Below, one piece after another: positions 16,128 through 24,533 of a stretch of 64,000 nucleotides of DNA. Source of the DNA: Curtobacterium sp. 9128 (lineage in GTDB: Bacteria; Actinomycetota; Actinomycetes; Actinomycetales; Microbacteriaceae); NCBI RefSeq assembly GCF_007673775.1, contig NZ_VEAF01000003.1, positions 62,001 to 126,000 on the forward strand, in the 5' to 3' direction. The first letter of the stretch is position 1, and every line of letters starts with the position of its first letter. The translations under genes were made by a program, and so were the position numbers. The notes beneath the pieces are model-generated. The model did no database searches and was not told where the DNA came from. It saw only the letters and a program-made list of their open reading frames with translations.

Positions 16128-16973
16128 TCACCCGCGGTGCTGCAGGCCGGGCAGGTGCGGGTAGAGCGCTTCCGCCCGCGCGAAGCGGTCCCGTGCGTCC
16201 GCGTCGTCGCCGGCGCTCCGCGCGAGGTGCGCCGACTGCACCAGGGCCTCCGCGGCGAGCGCCGGACTCACGTCGTCGTGCCGTTCCTGCGCGGCGACCG
16301 CCGCGTCGAAGGACGCCATCGCTCCGGGGACGTCCCCCTGACCGGCGCGCAGTGTGCCCGTCATCACCAGGGCGGACACGGCCAGGGTGTCCCCGCGCTC
16401 GATGAGCGGACCGAAGGCGTAGAGCGCGCCGTCGATGTCGCTCCGCAGGAACTCGAGGCGTCCGGCGAGGTACCGGCCGGTCGGATTGAGGGTGTCGGTC
16501 GCCTCGCGGAGTGCCCGCTCGCTGCGTGCTGGATCCCCGACCGCGCCGACGACGATCTGTCCGAAGACGGCGCGCTGGGCGTGCGAGTACATCCCGTTGT
16601 CGAGGTAGTCCGCGCCGACCGCCGCCCAGAGGTCCTGGACGCTCCGGAGCGGCACGTTGGCGTACGGGCCGATGTCGAAGCGCGACTCGATGGTGATCCC
16701 GGTGCGTTGCTGTTCCTCGCCGAGGCGGGTGGAGTTCGACTGGAGTTGCAGGAGTGCGTGGCCCCGGTCGTGGCCGGTCGCGTGCAGCCCGAGCCACGCG
16801 TCCGTCATCTCGTTGTCGTCCTTGGCCGCCGCGGAGAACCGTTCGATCGCGGTCGTCCAGTCACCGGCCCGGAACGCCGTGGCCCCGTCCGCCCAGGCCG
16901 TGCGAGCGCGCAGCCTGCGCGGACTGACGTGTGGCGTGGCGTCCTCGCCGTGGGCCCTGAAACGCTCGAACAC
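16128..16973 (-). CDS. TPR-like repeat protein
   Basis: A 281-residue soluble protein made of helical pairs. Recognisable tetratricopeptide-like units include AWADGATAFRAGDWTTAIERFSAAA near residues 25-50 and an end with A-L-V-Q-S-A-H-L-A-R-S-A-G-D-D-A-D-A-R-D-R-F-A-R-A-E. The GTG at 16973 has GAGGAG upstream. Similar proteins in actinobacteria are linked to type VII secretion (EccA N-terminal domains) or protein assembly, but nothing nearby confirms a specific partner. Confidence 0.6.
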   Translation of the reverse strand: MFERFRAHGEDATPHVSPRRLRARTAWADGATAFRAGDWTTAIERFSAAAKDDNEMTDAWLGLHATGHDRGHALLQLQSNSTRLGEEQQRTGITIESRFDIGPYANVPLRSVQDLWAAVGADYLDNGMYSHAQRAVFGQIVVGAVGDPARSERALREATDTLNPTGRYLAGRLEFLRSDIDGALYAFGPLIERGDTLAVSALVMTGTLRAGQGDVPGAMASFDAAVAAQERHDDVSPALAAEALVQSAHLARSAGDDADARDRFARAEALYPHLPGLQHRG

Positions 16974-17076
16974 GGTTCGCTCCTCTTTCCCCGCTGACCG
17001 GATGTGGGCAATCTTCCTGCACCGGCTGCGGTTCCGCTGGGAACGGCTCGTCGGTGGCTCCGGGTACCGTGCGGCC

Positions 17077-17868
17077 GTGCCCGAGGGTGATTCCGTCTTC
17101 CGCCTGGCCGCGCGTCTGCGGCAGGTCGACGGCGCGGTCGTCGCCCGGGGAGAACTCCGCGGTGGGACGAGCGCGGGCCGTTCCCTCGCGGGCCGGCGGG
17201 TGGTCGGACACGCGACGCACGGCAAACACCTGCTGACCCGGTTCGACGACGGCACCACGCTGCACACCCACCTACGCATGACCGGCTCGTGGACGATCAC
17301 CCGCGCGGGGCGTCGCCTGCCCGCGACGGCCGCCCGTGATGCCCGGGTGCGACTCGCCCTCGAGGACGGTCGGACCGTCTGGGGACTCGCGCTGCCGGTC
17401 GTCGAACTCGTCGCCACGGCGGACGAAGCGCTCGTGCTCGAGCACCTCGGGCCCGACCTGTTGCACGACGACGTCGACCTGGCGGAGGCGGCACGGCGGG
17501 TCTCCGGTTCGGGCACCAGCATCCGGGCGGCGCTGCTGGAGCAGCGGAACGTCGCCGGGCTCGGGAACCTGTGGGTGAACGAGCTCGGGTTCCTCCGCGG
17601 TGTCCACCCCGACACGGCGGCCGCGGACGTCGACGTCCCGCCCTTGCTCGACCTCGCCGCACGGATGCTCCGGCGGTCCGCCACCGATCCGTCCGCGTAC
17701 CAGGTCACGACCGGACGCCGCGGACGCGGCGACCGGCACTGGGTGGTGGGGCGAGCCTCCAGGCCGTGTCTGCGGTGTAGGACGCCGGTCCGCGCGCGCG
17801 ACGACGTCGAGCGTGTCGGCTCGCCACCGCGACGGGTGTGGTGGTGCCCGCGCTGCCAACCGGTCTGA
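17077..17868 (+). CDS. Fpg/Nei-family DNA glycosylase
   Basis: A 263-residue base-excision repair enzyme. After processing it starts with PEGD, supplying the catalytic proline and glutamate. GKHLLTRF near residue 48 carries the conserved lysine. A helix-two-turn-helix includes LEQRNVAGLGNLWVNELGFLRGVHP near 155-180. The C-terminal zinc finger has CLRC and CPRC pairs. It looks like the actinobacterial Nei2-type endonuclease VIII, which removes oxidised pyrimidines and cuts abasic sites. It is divergent from the TPR gene and followed by a hydrolase gene 67 bases away. Confidence 0.9.
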   Translation: MPEGDSVFRLAARLRQVDGAVVARGELRGGTSAGRSLAGRRVVGHATHGKHLLTRFDDGTTLHTHLRMTGSWTITRAGRRLPATAARDARVRLALEDGRTVWGLALPVVELVATADEALVLEHLGPDLLHDDVDLAEAARRVSGSGTSIRAALLEQRNVAGLGNLWVNELGFLRGVHPDTAAADVDVPPLLDLAARMLRRSATDPSAYQVTTGRRGRGDRHWVVGRASRPCLRCRTPVRARDDVERVGSPPRRVWWCPRCQPV

Positions 17869-17935
17869 GCGACGGAGGCGGTGGCAGGCTGGCCCGGAGC
17901 GAGCCGTCCCGAGGCGGTCGAGACAGGGGAGCGGG

Positions 17936-18652
17936 ATGGACGTCGTCTTCGTGCACGGAGCGCTGGTGCGGGACGGAGCCTGGTGGTGGCGTGCCACCGC
18001 GGAGCTCCTGCGTGAGCGCACCGGTGTCGACAGCCGCGCCGTGGCGCTCCCGTCCTGTGGTGAGACGACGCCGGAGGAGGCGGACGGCGGCCTCGTCGCC
18101 GATGCTGCGGCGCTCCGTCGAGAACTCGACGGACTCGAGTCCGCGATCGTCGTCGGCCACTCCTACGGCGGCACCGTGATCGCGGAAGCCGGCCACCACC
18201 CCGCCGTGTCCAGCCTGGTCTCCATCTCGTCGTACCTGCCGGACGTCGGGACGCGGCAGGGGGCGATCCTGAGCGACGAGCCCGACCCGGTGACGGTGGT
18301 GGAGGCCGGTGTGGGCAGGGTCGGCCTGGCCGGCCACGACGCGACCACCTTCGGGGCACGGTTCCTGCAGGACACGGACCGCGAGACACAGGAGCAGGCC
18401 TGGAGCCGGGTCACCGCGCAGGCGGTGGGGGCGTTCGCGACGCCGACCAGCCGCGCGGGATGGCAGGATGTCGACTCGACGTACCTCGTCTGCACCGACG
18501 ACCGCAGTACCTCGGTCGGGCTGCAGCGCTTCCACGCTGCCCGCGCGACCCGGTCCGTGGACCTGGACACCGGGCACCACCCGTTCATCTCGCGCCCGGA
18601 CCTCGTCGTCCGGGAACTCGAAGCGGTCATCCGGCGTGCGACCGAGGGCTGA
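17936..18652 (+). CDS. Alpha/beta-fold hydrolase (esterase, HNL/MES-like)
   Basis: A 238-residue hydrolase. VFVHGALVRDGAWWW near the start gives the oxyanion region, GHSYGG at about residues 75-80 holds the nucleophile, and DTGHHPFISRPD near the end holds the likely histidine. This resembles the plant-methylesterase-like and salicylate-esterase-like hydrolases common in actinobacteria. The substrate is unknown. The ATG at 17936 is preceded by GGGGAGCGGG. Confidence 0.8.
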   Translation: MDVVFVHGALVRDGAWWWRATAELLRERTGVDSRAVALPSCGETTPEEADGGLVADAAALRRELDGLESAIVVGHSYGGTVIAEAGHHPAVSSLVSISSYLPDVGTRQGAILSDEPDPVTVVEAGVGRVGLAGHDATTFGARFLQDTDRETQEQAWSRVTAQAVGAFATPTSRAGWQDVDSTYLVCTDDRSTSVGLQRFHAARATRSVDLDTGHHPFISRPDLVVRELEAVIRRATEG

Positions 18653-18661
18653 GGGACACGA

Positions 18662-18715
18662 CGGTCGGGCGTGCTCCGGTCGGGCGTGCTCTGCTCGGGC
18701 GTGCTCTGCTCGGTC
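18662..18715. repeat. Short tandem repeat, 15-bp unit
   Basis: Three units of the pattern CGGTCGGGCGTGCTC (18662-18676, 18677-18691, 18692-18706, the last starting TGC) and a partial fourth lie between two convergent genes. Probably a replication-slippage tract. Confidence 0.7.
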
Positions 18716-19262
18716 AGAGGAACCGACGACCGGCGACGGTCCGGCGGGTGAGGACCAGCGGATCCGGCAGCGCATCCCCGGTGAGGGTGACGACCTCGGG
18801 TCCGAGGTCCGCGAACCCGGCGAAACCGTCCTCGAAGGCGTGCACGTGGTGCACGTACACCGCACCGGCCACGGTCACGGGGCGGAGGGTCCATCGCTCC
18901 CGATCGGGCAGCGCGGCGGCGGCGTCCTCCGCCCGGGCCTCGATCGCGTCGGTCGCGGCTCGTGCGGTGGCACGCTGGTCCTCCGACTCGGTCGGCTGCG
19001 ACCGGGACGCCAGGAATGCCCAGACCGCGCTCCACGCCAACGTGGGGTGGTCCGTCGCCACGCCGTGGGCGTACCCCGTCGGCGAGAAGCGTTCGCCGTC
19101 CCGGACGATCGTGTGGACGGTCATCTCGTACTCGCCGTCGGTGCCCGGCATCGTCGCCGTCACGCTCGTGTGGGGGTCCGTGCTCGACCACGCCGAGATG
19201 CGCATCGACAGGGCCCCCTCCGGGACCAGTGCGATCGTGGGAGCGGAGCCGTCGTCGTCCAT
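18714..19262 (-). CDS. Hypothetical protein (182 aa)
   Basis: A soluble protein of 182 residues starting at MDDDGSAP. It is rich in acidic residues and has beta-like stretches such as YEMTVHTIVRDGERF and VAGAVYVHHVHAFEDGFAGFADLGPEV. I see no membrane segment, signal or known domain. It lies convergent with the preceding hydrolase gene and divergent from the next esterase-like gene. Codon use is ordinary for the window, supporting a real gene. Confidence 0.6.
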   Translation of the reverse strand: MDDDGSAPTIALVPEGALSMRISAWSSTDPHTSVTATMPGTDGEYEMTVHTIVRDGERFSPTGYAHGVATDHPTLAWSAVWAFLASRSQPTESEDQRATARAATDAIEARAEDAAAALPDRERWTLRPVTVAGAVYVHHVHAFEDGFAGFADLGPEVVTLTGDALPDPLVLTRRTVAGRRFL

Positions 19263-19369
19263 CTGACGAGTGTCCCGAGGGTGACGCGAGGACACAAGGG
19301 GGGCGAACCAGGTGACGTCCGACGGCGTCGCCCATGGGCCACGGTGGGCACCACCGATGGCATCCGACG

Positions 19370-20161
19370 ATGTCCACGGTGATCCCGTTCGCGTCCTTGC
19401 CGCTCTCGCAAGGTGGGGTCACGTACGCGTACGGACCGGACTCCCAGCGGCGTCCCGGAGTCGTCCCCGGCACCGTCGAGCACCTCCGGATCGAGGCGAG
19501 CGACCGCTTCCCGGGCACCATGCGGAGCGTGTGGGTGCACCGTCCCGCCGGTCACCGGGACGACGAACCGAGCGCCGTGATGGTCTTCAACGACGGCTGG
19601 TGGTACCTCGACCCGGACGGCGACGTCCGCGGTGGGATCGTCCTGGACGACCTCGCCGCCGAAGGATCGCTGCCCCCGATGATCGGCGTCTTCGTCGACC
19701 CGAGCGTCGTCGACGCGGACAGTGCTCCCACGAAGAACCGCAACGTCGAGTACGACGCGTTCGACGATGCGTACGCCAGCTTCCTGCTCGACGAGGTGCT
19801 GCCGCTCGTTCGGACCCGCGCTGCCGTGACGGCCGCGTGGTGCCGTCCCGACGGCTTCGGACGCGTGATCTCCCTCAACCCGAGCTTCGCGCAGATGCCC
19901 GGCGGCAACCCCTACCCGGCGCTCCTCGCCACCGGACCCCGCAGGGAGACGCGCGTGTTCCTCCATGCGGCGCACCGGGACCTGCACTGGAACGAGCCCG
20001 AGTGGAACTGGTTCGCCGAGAGCCTGGAGACCGCAGCCGCACTCGCCCGTGCGCAGTACGACGTCCGCCTGGTCGTCGGTGACGGTGCGCACGCGCCCAA
20101 CCACGGAGGTGTCCTCCTCCCCGACGCCCTTCGATGGCTGTGGCACCGCCCGAGCGAGTGA
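19370..20161 (+). CDS. Enterochelin-esterase-like protein lacking the nucleophile segment
   Basis: A 263-residue protein of the esterase-D/Fes-like family. MVFNDGWWYLDPDGDVR, GVFVDPSVV and, near the end, DVRLVVGDGAHAPNHGG are all family landmarks. Members normally have about 20 residues containing G-x-S-S-G-G between an R-x-x-V-T strand and the A-W-x-R-P-D-x-F-G helix. Here RAAVTAAWCRPDGFGRVISL runs straight across, so the nucleophile elbow seems to be deleted in frame near bases 19829-19840. The protein is then unlikely to be an active esterase. Start at 19370 (MSTVIPF) is preferred; an ATG at 19334 is possible. Confidence 0.65.
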   Translation: MSTVIPFASLPLSQGGVTYAYGPDSQRRPGVVPGTVEHLRIEASDRFPGTMRSVWVHRPAGHRDDEPSAVMVFNDGWWYLDPDGDVRGGIVLDDLAAEGSLPPMIGVFVDPSVVDADSAPTKNRNVEYDAFDDAYASFLLDEVLPLVRTRAAVTAAWCRPDGFGRVISLNPSFAQMPGGNPYPALLATGPRRETRVFLHAAHRDLHWNEPEWNWFAESLETAAALARAQYDVRLVVGDGAHAPNHGGVLLPDALRWLWHRPSE

Positions 20162-20561
20162 TCCACGGCGATCCCGGTGGAGACGGAACCCGGTGTGTCC
20201 GGCGGATCAGCCGACTCATGCGGAACCCGTCGTGGATGGACGCCCCATTGGAAGCCATGAGGGTCGCGTGACCGGACGCCTACCTGCTGCCACGACCGGC
20301 CTTCTGGGGTGCGCGCATGCTCCGGACCCCCCCCAGGCGTACCGAGCACGACGGCAGCGGTCAGCAGCACGACCACCACGGTCCAGATCGGCCAGTCGGA
20401 CCGGTCCGGGGCAGCGAGCGCCTCGAACACGAGCGTGATGACCTTCCGGGGAAGCCTGCTGATCCCGACGTGCGGTCACCCCTCCGTCCGCTTCTGCACA
20501 GGTCCGCGGCCGCTGTTGCACCCGATCTGGTGGTGGTCGATGCACGTGGGCTCAGGTCGCC
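20162..20561 (-). other. Gene-poor stretch with a candidate small membrane ORF broken at a G8 tract
   Basis: No complete gene is supported. On the reverse strand a GTG at 20430 begins a frame with one strong membrane helix (WPIWTVVVVLLTAAVVLG). At 20327-20334 a run of eight G bases (eight C on the forward strand) follows that helix. Without slippage the frame runs deep into the esterase gene; after a shift it would stop at 20216. It may be a small membrane protein gene with a variable or decayed homopolymer. Confidence 0.3.
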
Positions 20562-21191
20562 TCAACCGCCCTGGGTGAGTCCGGTGATGAGGTTGACGGC
20601 GACCGCGACCACGAAGGTGCCGTAGAAGTAGGACAGCAGGGCGTGGCCCATGGCGATGCGGCGCGACGGGGTCGACGACTGCGTGACGTTGCCCGGGGCG
20701 TACGCCATCCCGATGGAGAACGCGGTGTAGGCGAAGTCGCTGTACGACGGGTCTTCGTCCTGGTCGAAGTCGAAGCGGTGGCGGTCGTCGAGGTAGTACA
20801 TGCGCGCGTACTTGAACGCGTAGACGGTGTTCATCACGGCCCACGCCGCGACGACGCCGACCACCGCGAGGATCGCGGCGGCGGACCCGACCGGGTCGTG
20901 GCGTTGGCTCCGGAAGAGCGCGAAGACCACCAGGACCAGGCTGAGGACCGTCGCGGCGATGACCAGCATGTCGACCAGCCGTCGCGAGCGGTCCTCGTGA
21001 CGAGCGAGGGCACGGGTGCGCTCGGGATCTGCCGGCCACGCCGTGGACCACGCCCAGACGAGGAAGACCGACGAGGCCGTCGTCCACCCCACGAGCGGTG
21101 AGAGGTCGGGGACACCGAGGAGCACGGCGGCCACCGCTGCTGCGACCCCGATGACGGCGGCGACGGCGGCCTGCACGGACAGGTGCGACAT
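20562..21191 (-). CDS. DUF1345-family membrane protein
   Basis: A 209-residue protein with about five membrane helices. The conserved block AVMNTVYAFKYARMYYLDD, then YSDFAYTAFSIGMAYAPGNV and a final SYFYGTFVVAVAVNLITGL, is the hallmark of DUF1345, a bacterial inner-membrane family without known function. Its ATG at 21191 lies 23 bases after the stop of the LuxR-type gene on the same strand, so the two were probably co-transcribed. Confidence 0.8.
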   Translation of the reverse strand: MSHLSVQAAVAAVIGVAAAVAAVLLGVPDLSPLVGWTTASSVFLVWAWSTAWPADPERTRALARHEDRSRRLVDMLVIAATVLSLVLVVFALFRSQRHDPVGSAAAILAVVGVVAAWAVMNTVYAFKYARMYYLDDRHRFDFDQDEDPSYSDFAYTAFSIGMAYAPGNVTQSSTPSRRIAMGHALLSYFYGTFVVAVAVNLITGLTQGG

Positions 21192-21214
21192 GGCGGATCC
21201 CTCCTGGACGGCCC

Positions 21215-22223
21215 TCACCCGATCTGGGCCCCGGTGAGGGGGACGTAGAGGCCGGCGCGCTCGGCCCGGACGGCGGCGAGGGCGCGGGACGTGGCGTCGA
21301 GCTTGAGCAAGATGTGTTCGAGGTGCGCGGCGACCGTGCGGGGAGCGATCGCCAGTGCCCGGGCGATCTCGAGGTTGGAGCACCCCTCGACGACGTGCCC
21401 CAGCACCTCGAGCTCCCGCCGCGTCAGGCCCCGCAGGTCCGAGGCCGGAGCGAGCAGGACGACGCCGCGGGCCACGGTCTGCAGATCGCTCCCGCAGGCC
21501 AGCACCGTCACCCGGACGTAGCCGTCCGGTGACTGCCCGCGTCCGCGCGGCCACAGGAACGAGACGTGGTCCTTGCCCCTCGTCGATCGCCTCGCGGGCC
21601 GCTTCGACCAGAGCCGAACCGGCGGCGAGGAGCACGTCGTCGGACAGCCCCGGGAGCGGGACGACGCCGCGGTCGGGGAGCAGGACCGCTCCTGCGCGGG
21701 CTCCGTCCACGAACGCCACGGACGCAGCGAGCGTCCGGAGCGGATCGATCCCCGATGCCAGGACCGGGACGATCCGGGTGAGGCGTCGGCGGAGCGACTG
21801 CGACGGCGGTTCCGCGCTCCGGAACAGCATGATCATGAAGCCGACGTGACGGCCGCCGTGCACGTACAACGCGACGGACAGCGCCTCGTGGAAGCCCGCG
21901 GACAGACAGGCCGCCCGACTCGGAAGGTCCCGAGACCCGGCGGGAAGGTCCGACAGGCTGGTGGGAGCCTGTTCGCGGTCGACACCGGCCATCTCGATGT
22001 CGCGCGCCATCTCCGGGCCGCTCAGGTAGCGGACGCTCGACTCGTCGAGGTCGGTGCTCGCCACCGAGCGGTACGCCGTGCCGCCCTGCTCGGCCACGGC
22101 CATCCACGCGCCGTCCGCGGGGATGTGGTCGTGCACCTCGTCCAGCATCGCCTGCGCCCGCTCGGCAACGGTGCACGGGCGCGCGGCGATGGCAGGGAGC
22201 TCGATCGCAACTGTGCGGGGCAC
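21215..22223 (-). pseudogene. LuxR-type regulator gene interrupted by a one-base frameshift
   Basis: The 5' part (from a GTG at 22223 with GAGGTGG upstream) encodes about 215 residues of a sensor-like domain ending at VEAAREAIDEG. The 3' part, in another frame, gives KDHVSFLWPRGRGQSPDGYV and then a LuxR helix-turn-helix (LTRRELEVLGHVVEGCSNLEIA) near its C-terminus. Removing one base from the four-C run at 21576-21579 joins the frames as DEGKDHVSFLW. Either this regulator has been lost recently or the assembly has an error there. It should have controlled the DUF1345 gene behind it. Confidence 0.75.
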
Positions 22224-22453
22224 GGGACTCGACCACCTCAGGACCATCGTCGACAGGAGTGACAGGAACTGTCCGGAAAACGTCTGGCCTCGGTCTACCA
22301 CCATCTGCTGGTGCTAGTTCGGCCCGCGGTCCGATGGGGCATGGGCATGTCTGCCGATGGTGCTCCCCCTCAGAGAGGCGTGTCATGGGGCCTGCCGAGC
22401 GGTCGACCGGACCGCGGCACGTTCGATGGCACATACGCACGGAGGAGACGGTC

Positions 22454-22990
22454 ATGAGGGCAGTTGTGTACGAGGGGCCGCGCAGCGTCGCGGTGCGGGA
22501 CGTCCCGGATGCGCGCATCGAGCGCGCCACCGACGTGCTGGTCCGCATCACGACGACGAACATCTGCGGATCCGACCTGCACATGTACGAAGGGCGCACC
22601 AGCTTCGAGACCGGGCGCTGGTTCGGTCACGAGAACATGGGCGAGGTGATCGAGATCGGTGACGGCGTCGACAAGGTGAAGGTCGGCGACCAGGTGGTCC
22701 TCCCGTTCAACGTGGCCTGCGGTCACTGCAAGAACTGCGAGCGCGGGCTGACCAATTACTGCCTCACCGCTCAGCCCGTCCCCGAGTGGGCCGGAGCGGC
22801 CTACGGGTTCGCGGACATGGGCCCGTGGGCCGGCGGTCAGTCCGAACTGCTCCGGGTGCCCTGGGGTGACTTCAACTGCCTCCGCCTGGGCGAGGACGCC
22901 GAGGAGAAGTCCGCCGACTACGTGATGCTCGCCGACATCTTCCCGACCGGGTACCACGCGACCGAGATGGCCGGGGTGGCACCGGGTGAC
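22454..22990 (+). pseudogene. Zinc alcohol dehydrogenase (formaldehyde-dehydrogenase-like), truncated at its 3' end
   Basis: The gene begins with a good ribosome-binding site (GGAGGAGA) and encodes the catalytic half of a medium-chain dehydrogenase. ICGSDLHMYEG near residue 37, GHENMGEVIE near 58 and the zinc-binding CGHCKNCERGLTNYC near 94-108 are intact. It breaks off after EMAGVAPGD, exactly where the Rossmann cofactor domain (G-x-G-x-x-G) should begin. The frame continues as unrelated residues to a stop at 23054-23056. About 200 C-terminal residues are missing and do not occur elsewhere in the window. The break marks the left edge of the defence island. Confidence 0.85.
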
Positions 22991-23492
22991 CAGACCCGTC
23001 CGAGGGCTTCGCGGGTGGCTCGACGCGAACGACATCGCGGACACCGAACCGACTGAACTTGTACGCCGTGTTCTAAACGTCGTCGACGACGCCGACCTCG
23101 CCGCCTTCGTCCGCGGGCAGCACAGCGGCGAGCAGCTTCCGCTCGTACTGGAAAGCCTGACGTCCTGGTTGGCGGACCTGCTGCACGAGTCCTCCGATTG
23201 GGCCGCGCTCGTCCATGCCATGGACCTAACGGACGCCGTCACGCTGATGACCATCCACCGCAGTAAAGGACTGGAGTACCATACGGTGGTCCTGCTGGGA
23301 CTCGACGACAACCAGTGGTGGTCCTACAGCAAGAACGCGGCGGAAGCGACGTCGGCGTTCTACGTCGCACTATCGCGTGCCGCGCAACGCCTCATCGTCA
23401 CGTGCGCCGTGTCCGGCGCCGACGCTGGCGCGCTCCGCGACCTCTACCTTCTCCTCGAAGCCAGTGGCGCTGAGCGAAGGCATTTCGAATGA
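22991..23492 (+). pseudogene. 3' fragment of a UvrD/Rep-type helicase (possibly GajB-like)
   Basis: About 165 residues of the C-terminal part of a superfamily 1 helicase, with no start of its own. It contains LMTIHRSKGLEYHTVVLLGLDD (motif V region) and SAFYVALSRAAQRLIVTCA (motif VI). The WW-S and A-F-Y-V-A-L-S-R spacing recalls helicases paired with OLD-type nucleases, such as GajB of the Gabija defence system; that closer assignment is tentative. The Walker A and B motifs that would sit upstream are absent. It joins the broken dehydrogenase gene directly, so it is a relic of an older or deleted part of the island. Confidence 0.7.
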
Positions 23493-23952
23493 GGCACGAG
23501 CCTGTTCAGCCGCCGGCCTGCCCGTCTCCTTGGCAGCAACGTGTCGTCGGTCGGCGCGGGCGGTTCGTCCTGGGTCACCATGCGACGCGAAGGTCGGTTG
23601 ACTCGCGCCACGTGTTCGCATATCCCGCCCCGCCTTCAGTGCGAGCGGTCGCGGACTACCTACGTGAGACGGAGTCGACAGCCAGCGGGAGGATGAGGTC
23701 GTCTGCGATGCTGGTACCGAGGTCGTAGTAGTCCGCTCCGCTTTCGTTGAGATGAAGCCGAGTCCGGTAGCCGATCCCCTTCCTGCTGACGTTGCGCCGG
23801 GGTTAGCCTGCGATGTCACAGCGAGGGCAACACGTCGAGTGCTGGCGGAGCAGCGGTGGCGTGGGCGAGCTGCGCTCGGGTTCGTCCTCGACGGCGAGTA
23901 TTACGCGAATCCTCGGACGCCCCGCGTGAACGCCGCACAGGCAGGTAGGGTT

Positions 23953-23967
23953 GTGAACCGAGTTCAC
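23953..23967. promoter_or_regulatory. Palindrome adjacent to the restriction-operon promoter
   Basis: GTGAAC-CGA-GTTCAC is an exact 6-bp inverted repeat that ends one base before the -35 box. Its position suits an activator or a repressor of the operon; the operon's second gene encodes an N-terminal helix-turn-helix that could bind here. Confidence 0.55.
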
Positions 23968-23996
23968 TTGCAACCGCTCCCGATCCGTTCTAGAAT
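23968..23996 (+). promoter_or_regulatory. Sigma-70-type promoter of the restriction-modification operon
   Basis: TTGCAA at 23968-23973 and TAGAAT at 23991-23996 are separated by 17 bases, a near-consensus vegetative promoter. Transcription would start near 24003, ahead of the NYN gene. Confidence 0.7.
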
Positions 23997-24053
23997 AAGT
24001 CCGGCCCCGACCAGGAGATGGGGATTGGATTCACGGACGGATTGGTCGATAGC

Positions 24054-24533
24054 ATGTACACACGTCAGGAGGCGCGCACCCGTCGCCTCGTCCTCGTAGA
24101 CACCGAAAACATCGTGGGAGGTGGAATCTCGATGGAAGCGCAAGTCCGCGCGGCTCAGACCGCGATCGAGGCTGTTGTCAGACCTCGCGCCGACGACCAG
24201 CTTGTGCTGGCCTGCAGGCGGTTCAGCGTCGACATCGTCGGCTTCGAGTGGGTTGGCATCCACCGACTCAGGTTCCGCAACGGAGTCGACGCCGCCGATC
24301 TGGAACTCCTCGATATGCTCGAGACCGAGCAGATCGGGGAATGGTTTGCTGAGGCAGTGCTCGTGTCGGGGGATGGGATCTTCGCCGACACCATCTCCCG
24401 CTTGGCCATGACGAGTGGAACCGAGGTCACTGTTGTGACGCGGCCGGATGCGTGTTCGCGCCGTCTTCGAATGGCAGCGAAGAGTGTCCTTCACATCGAC
24501 TTCGATCCAAGTGCATTCATGGAGGCAGCGTGA
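24054..24533 (+). CDS. NYN/PIN-like putative ribonuclease
   Basis: A 159-residue protein with all the marks of the NYN (PIN-like) nuclease fold: a first strand LVLVDTENI with the acidic D-x-x-N, a middle G-V-D-A-A-D-L-E-L-L-D, and a late V-S-G-D-G-I-F-A-D-T strand-helix. These supply the acidic residues that bind Mg2+ in RNA-cutting relatives. It is the first gene after the operon promoter, and its stop overlaps the start of the next gene by 4 bases. The start at 24054 (MYTRQ) is uncertain; an ATG at 24018 adds 12 residues. A nuclease of this type is not a normal part of type I restriction loci. Confidence 0.7.
   Translation: MYTRQEARTRRLVLVDTENIVGGGISMEAQVRAAQTAIEAVVRPRADDQLVLACRRFSVDIVGFEWVGIHRLRFRNGVDAADLELLDMLETEQIGEWFAEAVLVSGDGIFADTISRLAMTSGTEVTVVTRPDACSRRLRMAAKSVLHIDFDPSAFMEAA

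Larger units (their letters stand above)
23493..24053. other. Gene-poor stretch with a possible reverse-strand gene fragment and the island promoter
   Basis: No complete gene is supported. On the reverse strand about 50 codons ending at 23656 read like protein (RTRLHLNESGADYYDLG, then IADDLILPLAVDSVSRR) but have a stop just upstream and no start; this may be a broken gene. The right end holds the promoter and palindrome of the restriction operon (see 23953-23996). Confidence 0.4.

Noticed and set aside
22980-24053. Attachment-site copy of the tRNA-Gly 3' end at the island's left edge
   Set aside because: The tRNA 3' sequence (TTCGATTCCCGTCACTCGC) was not found there, so a tRNA-integrated island with two att sites is not proven.
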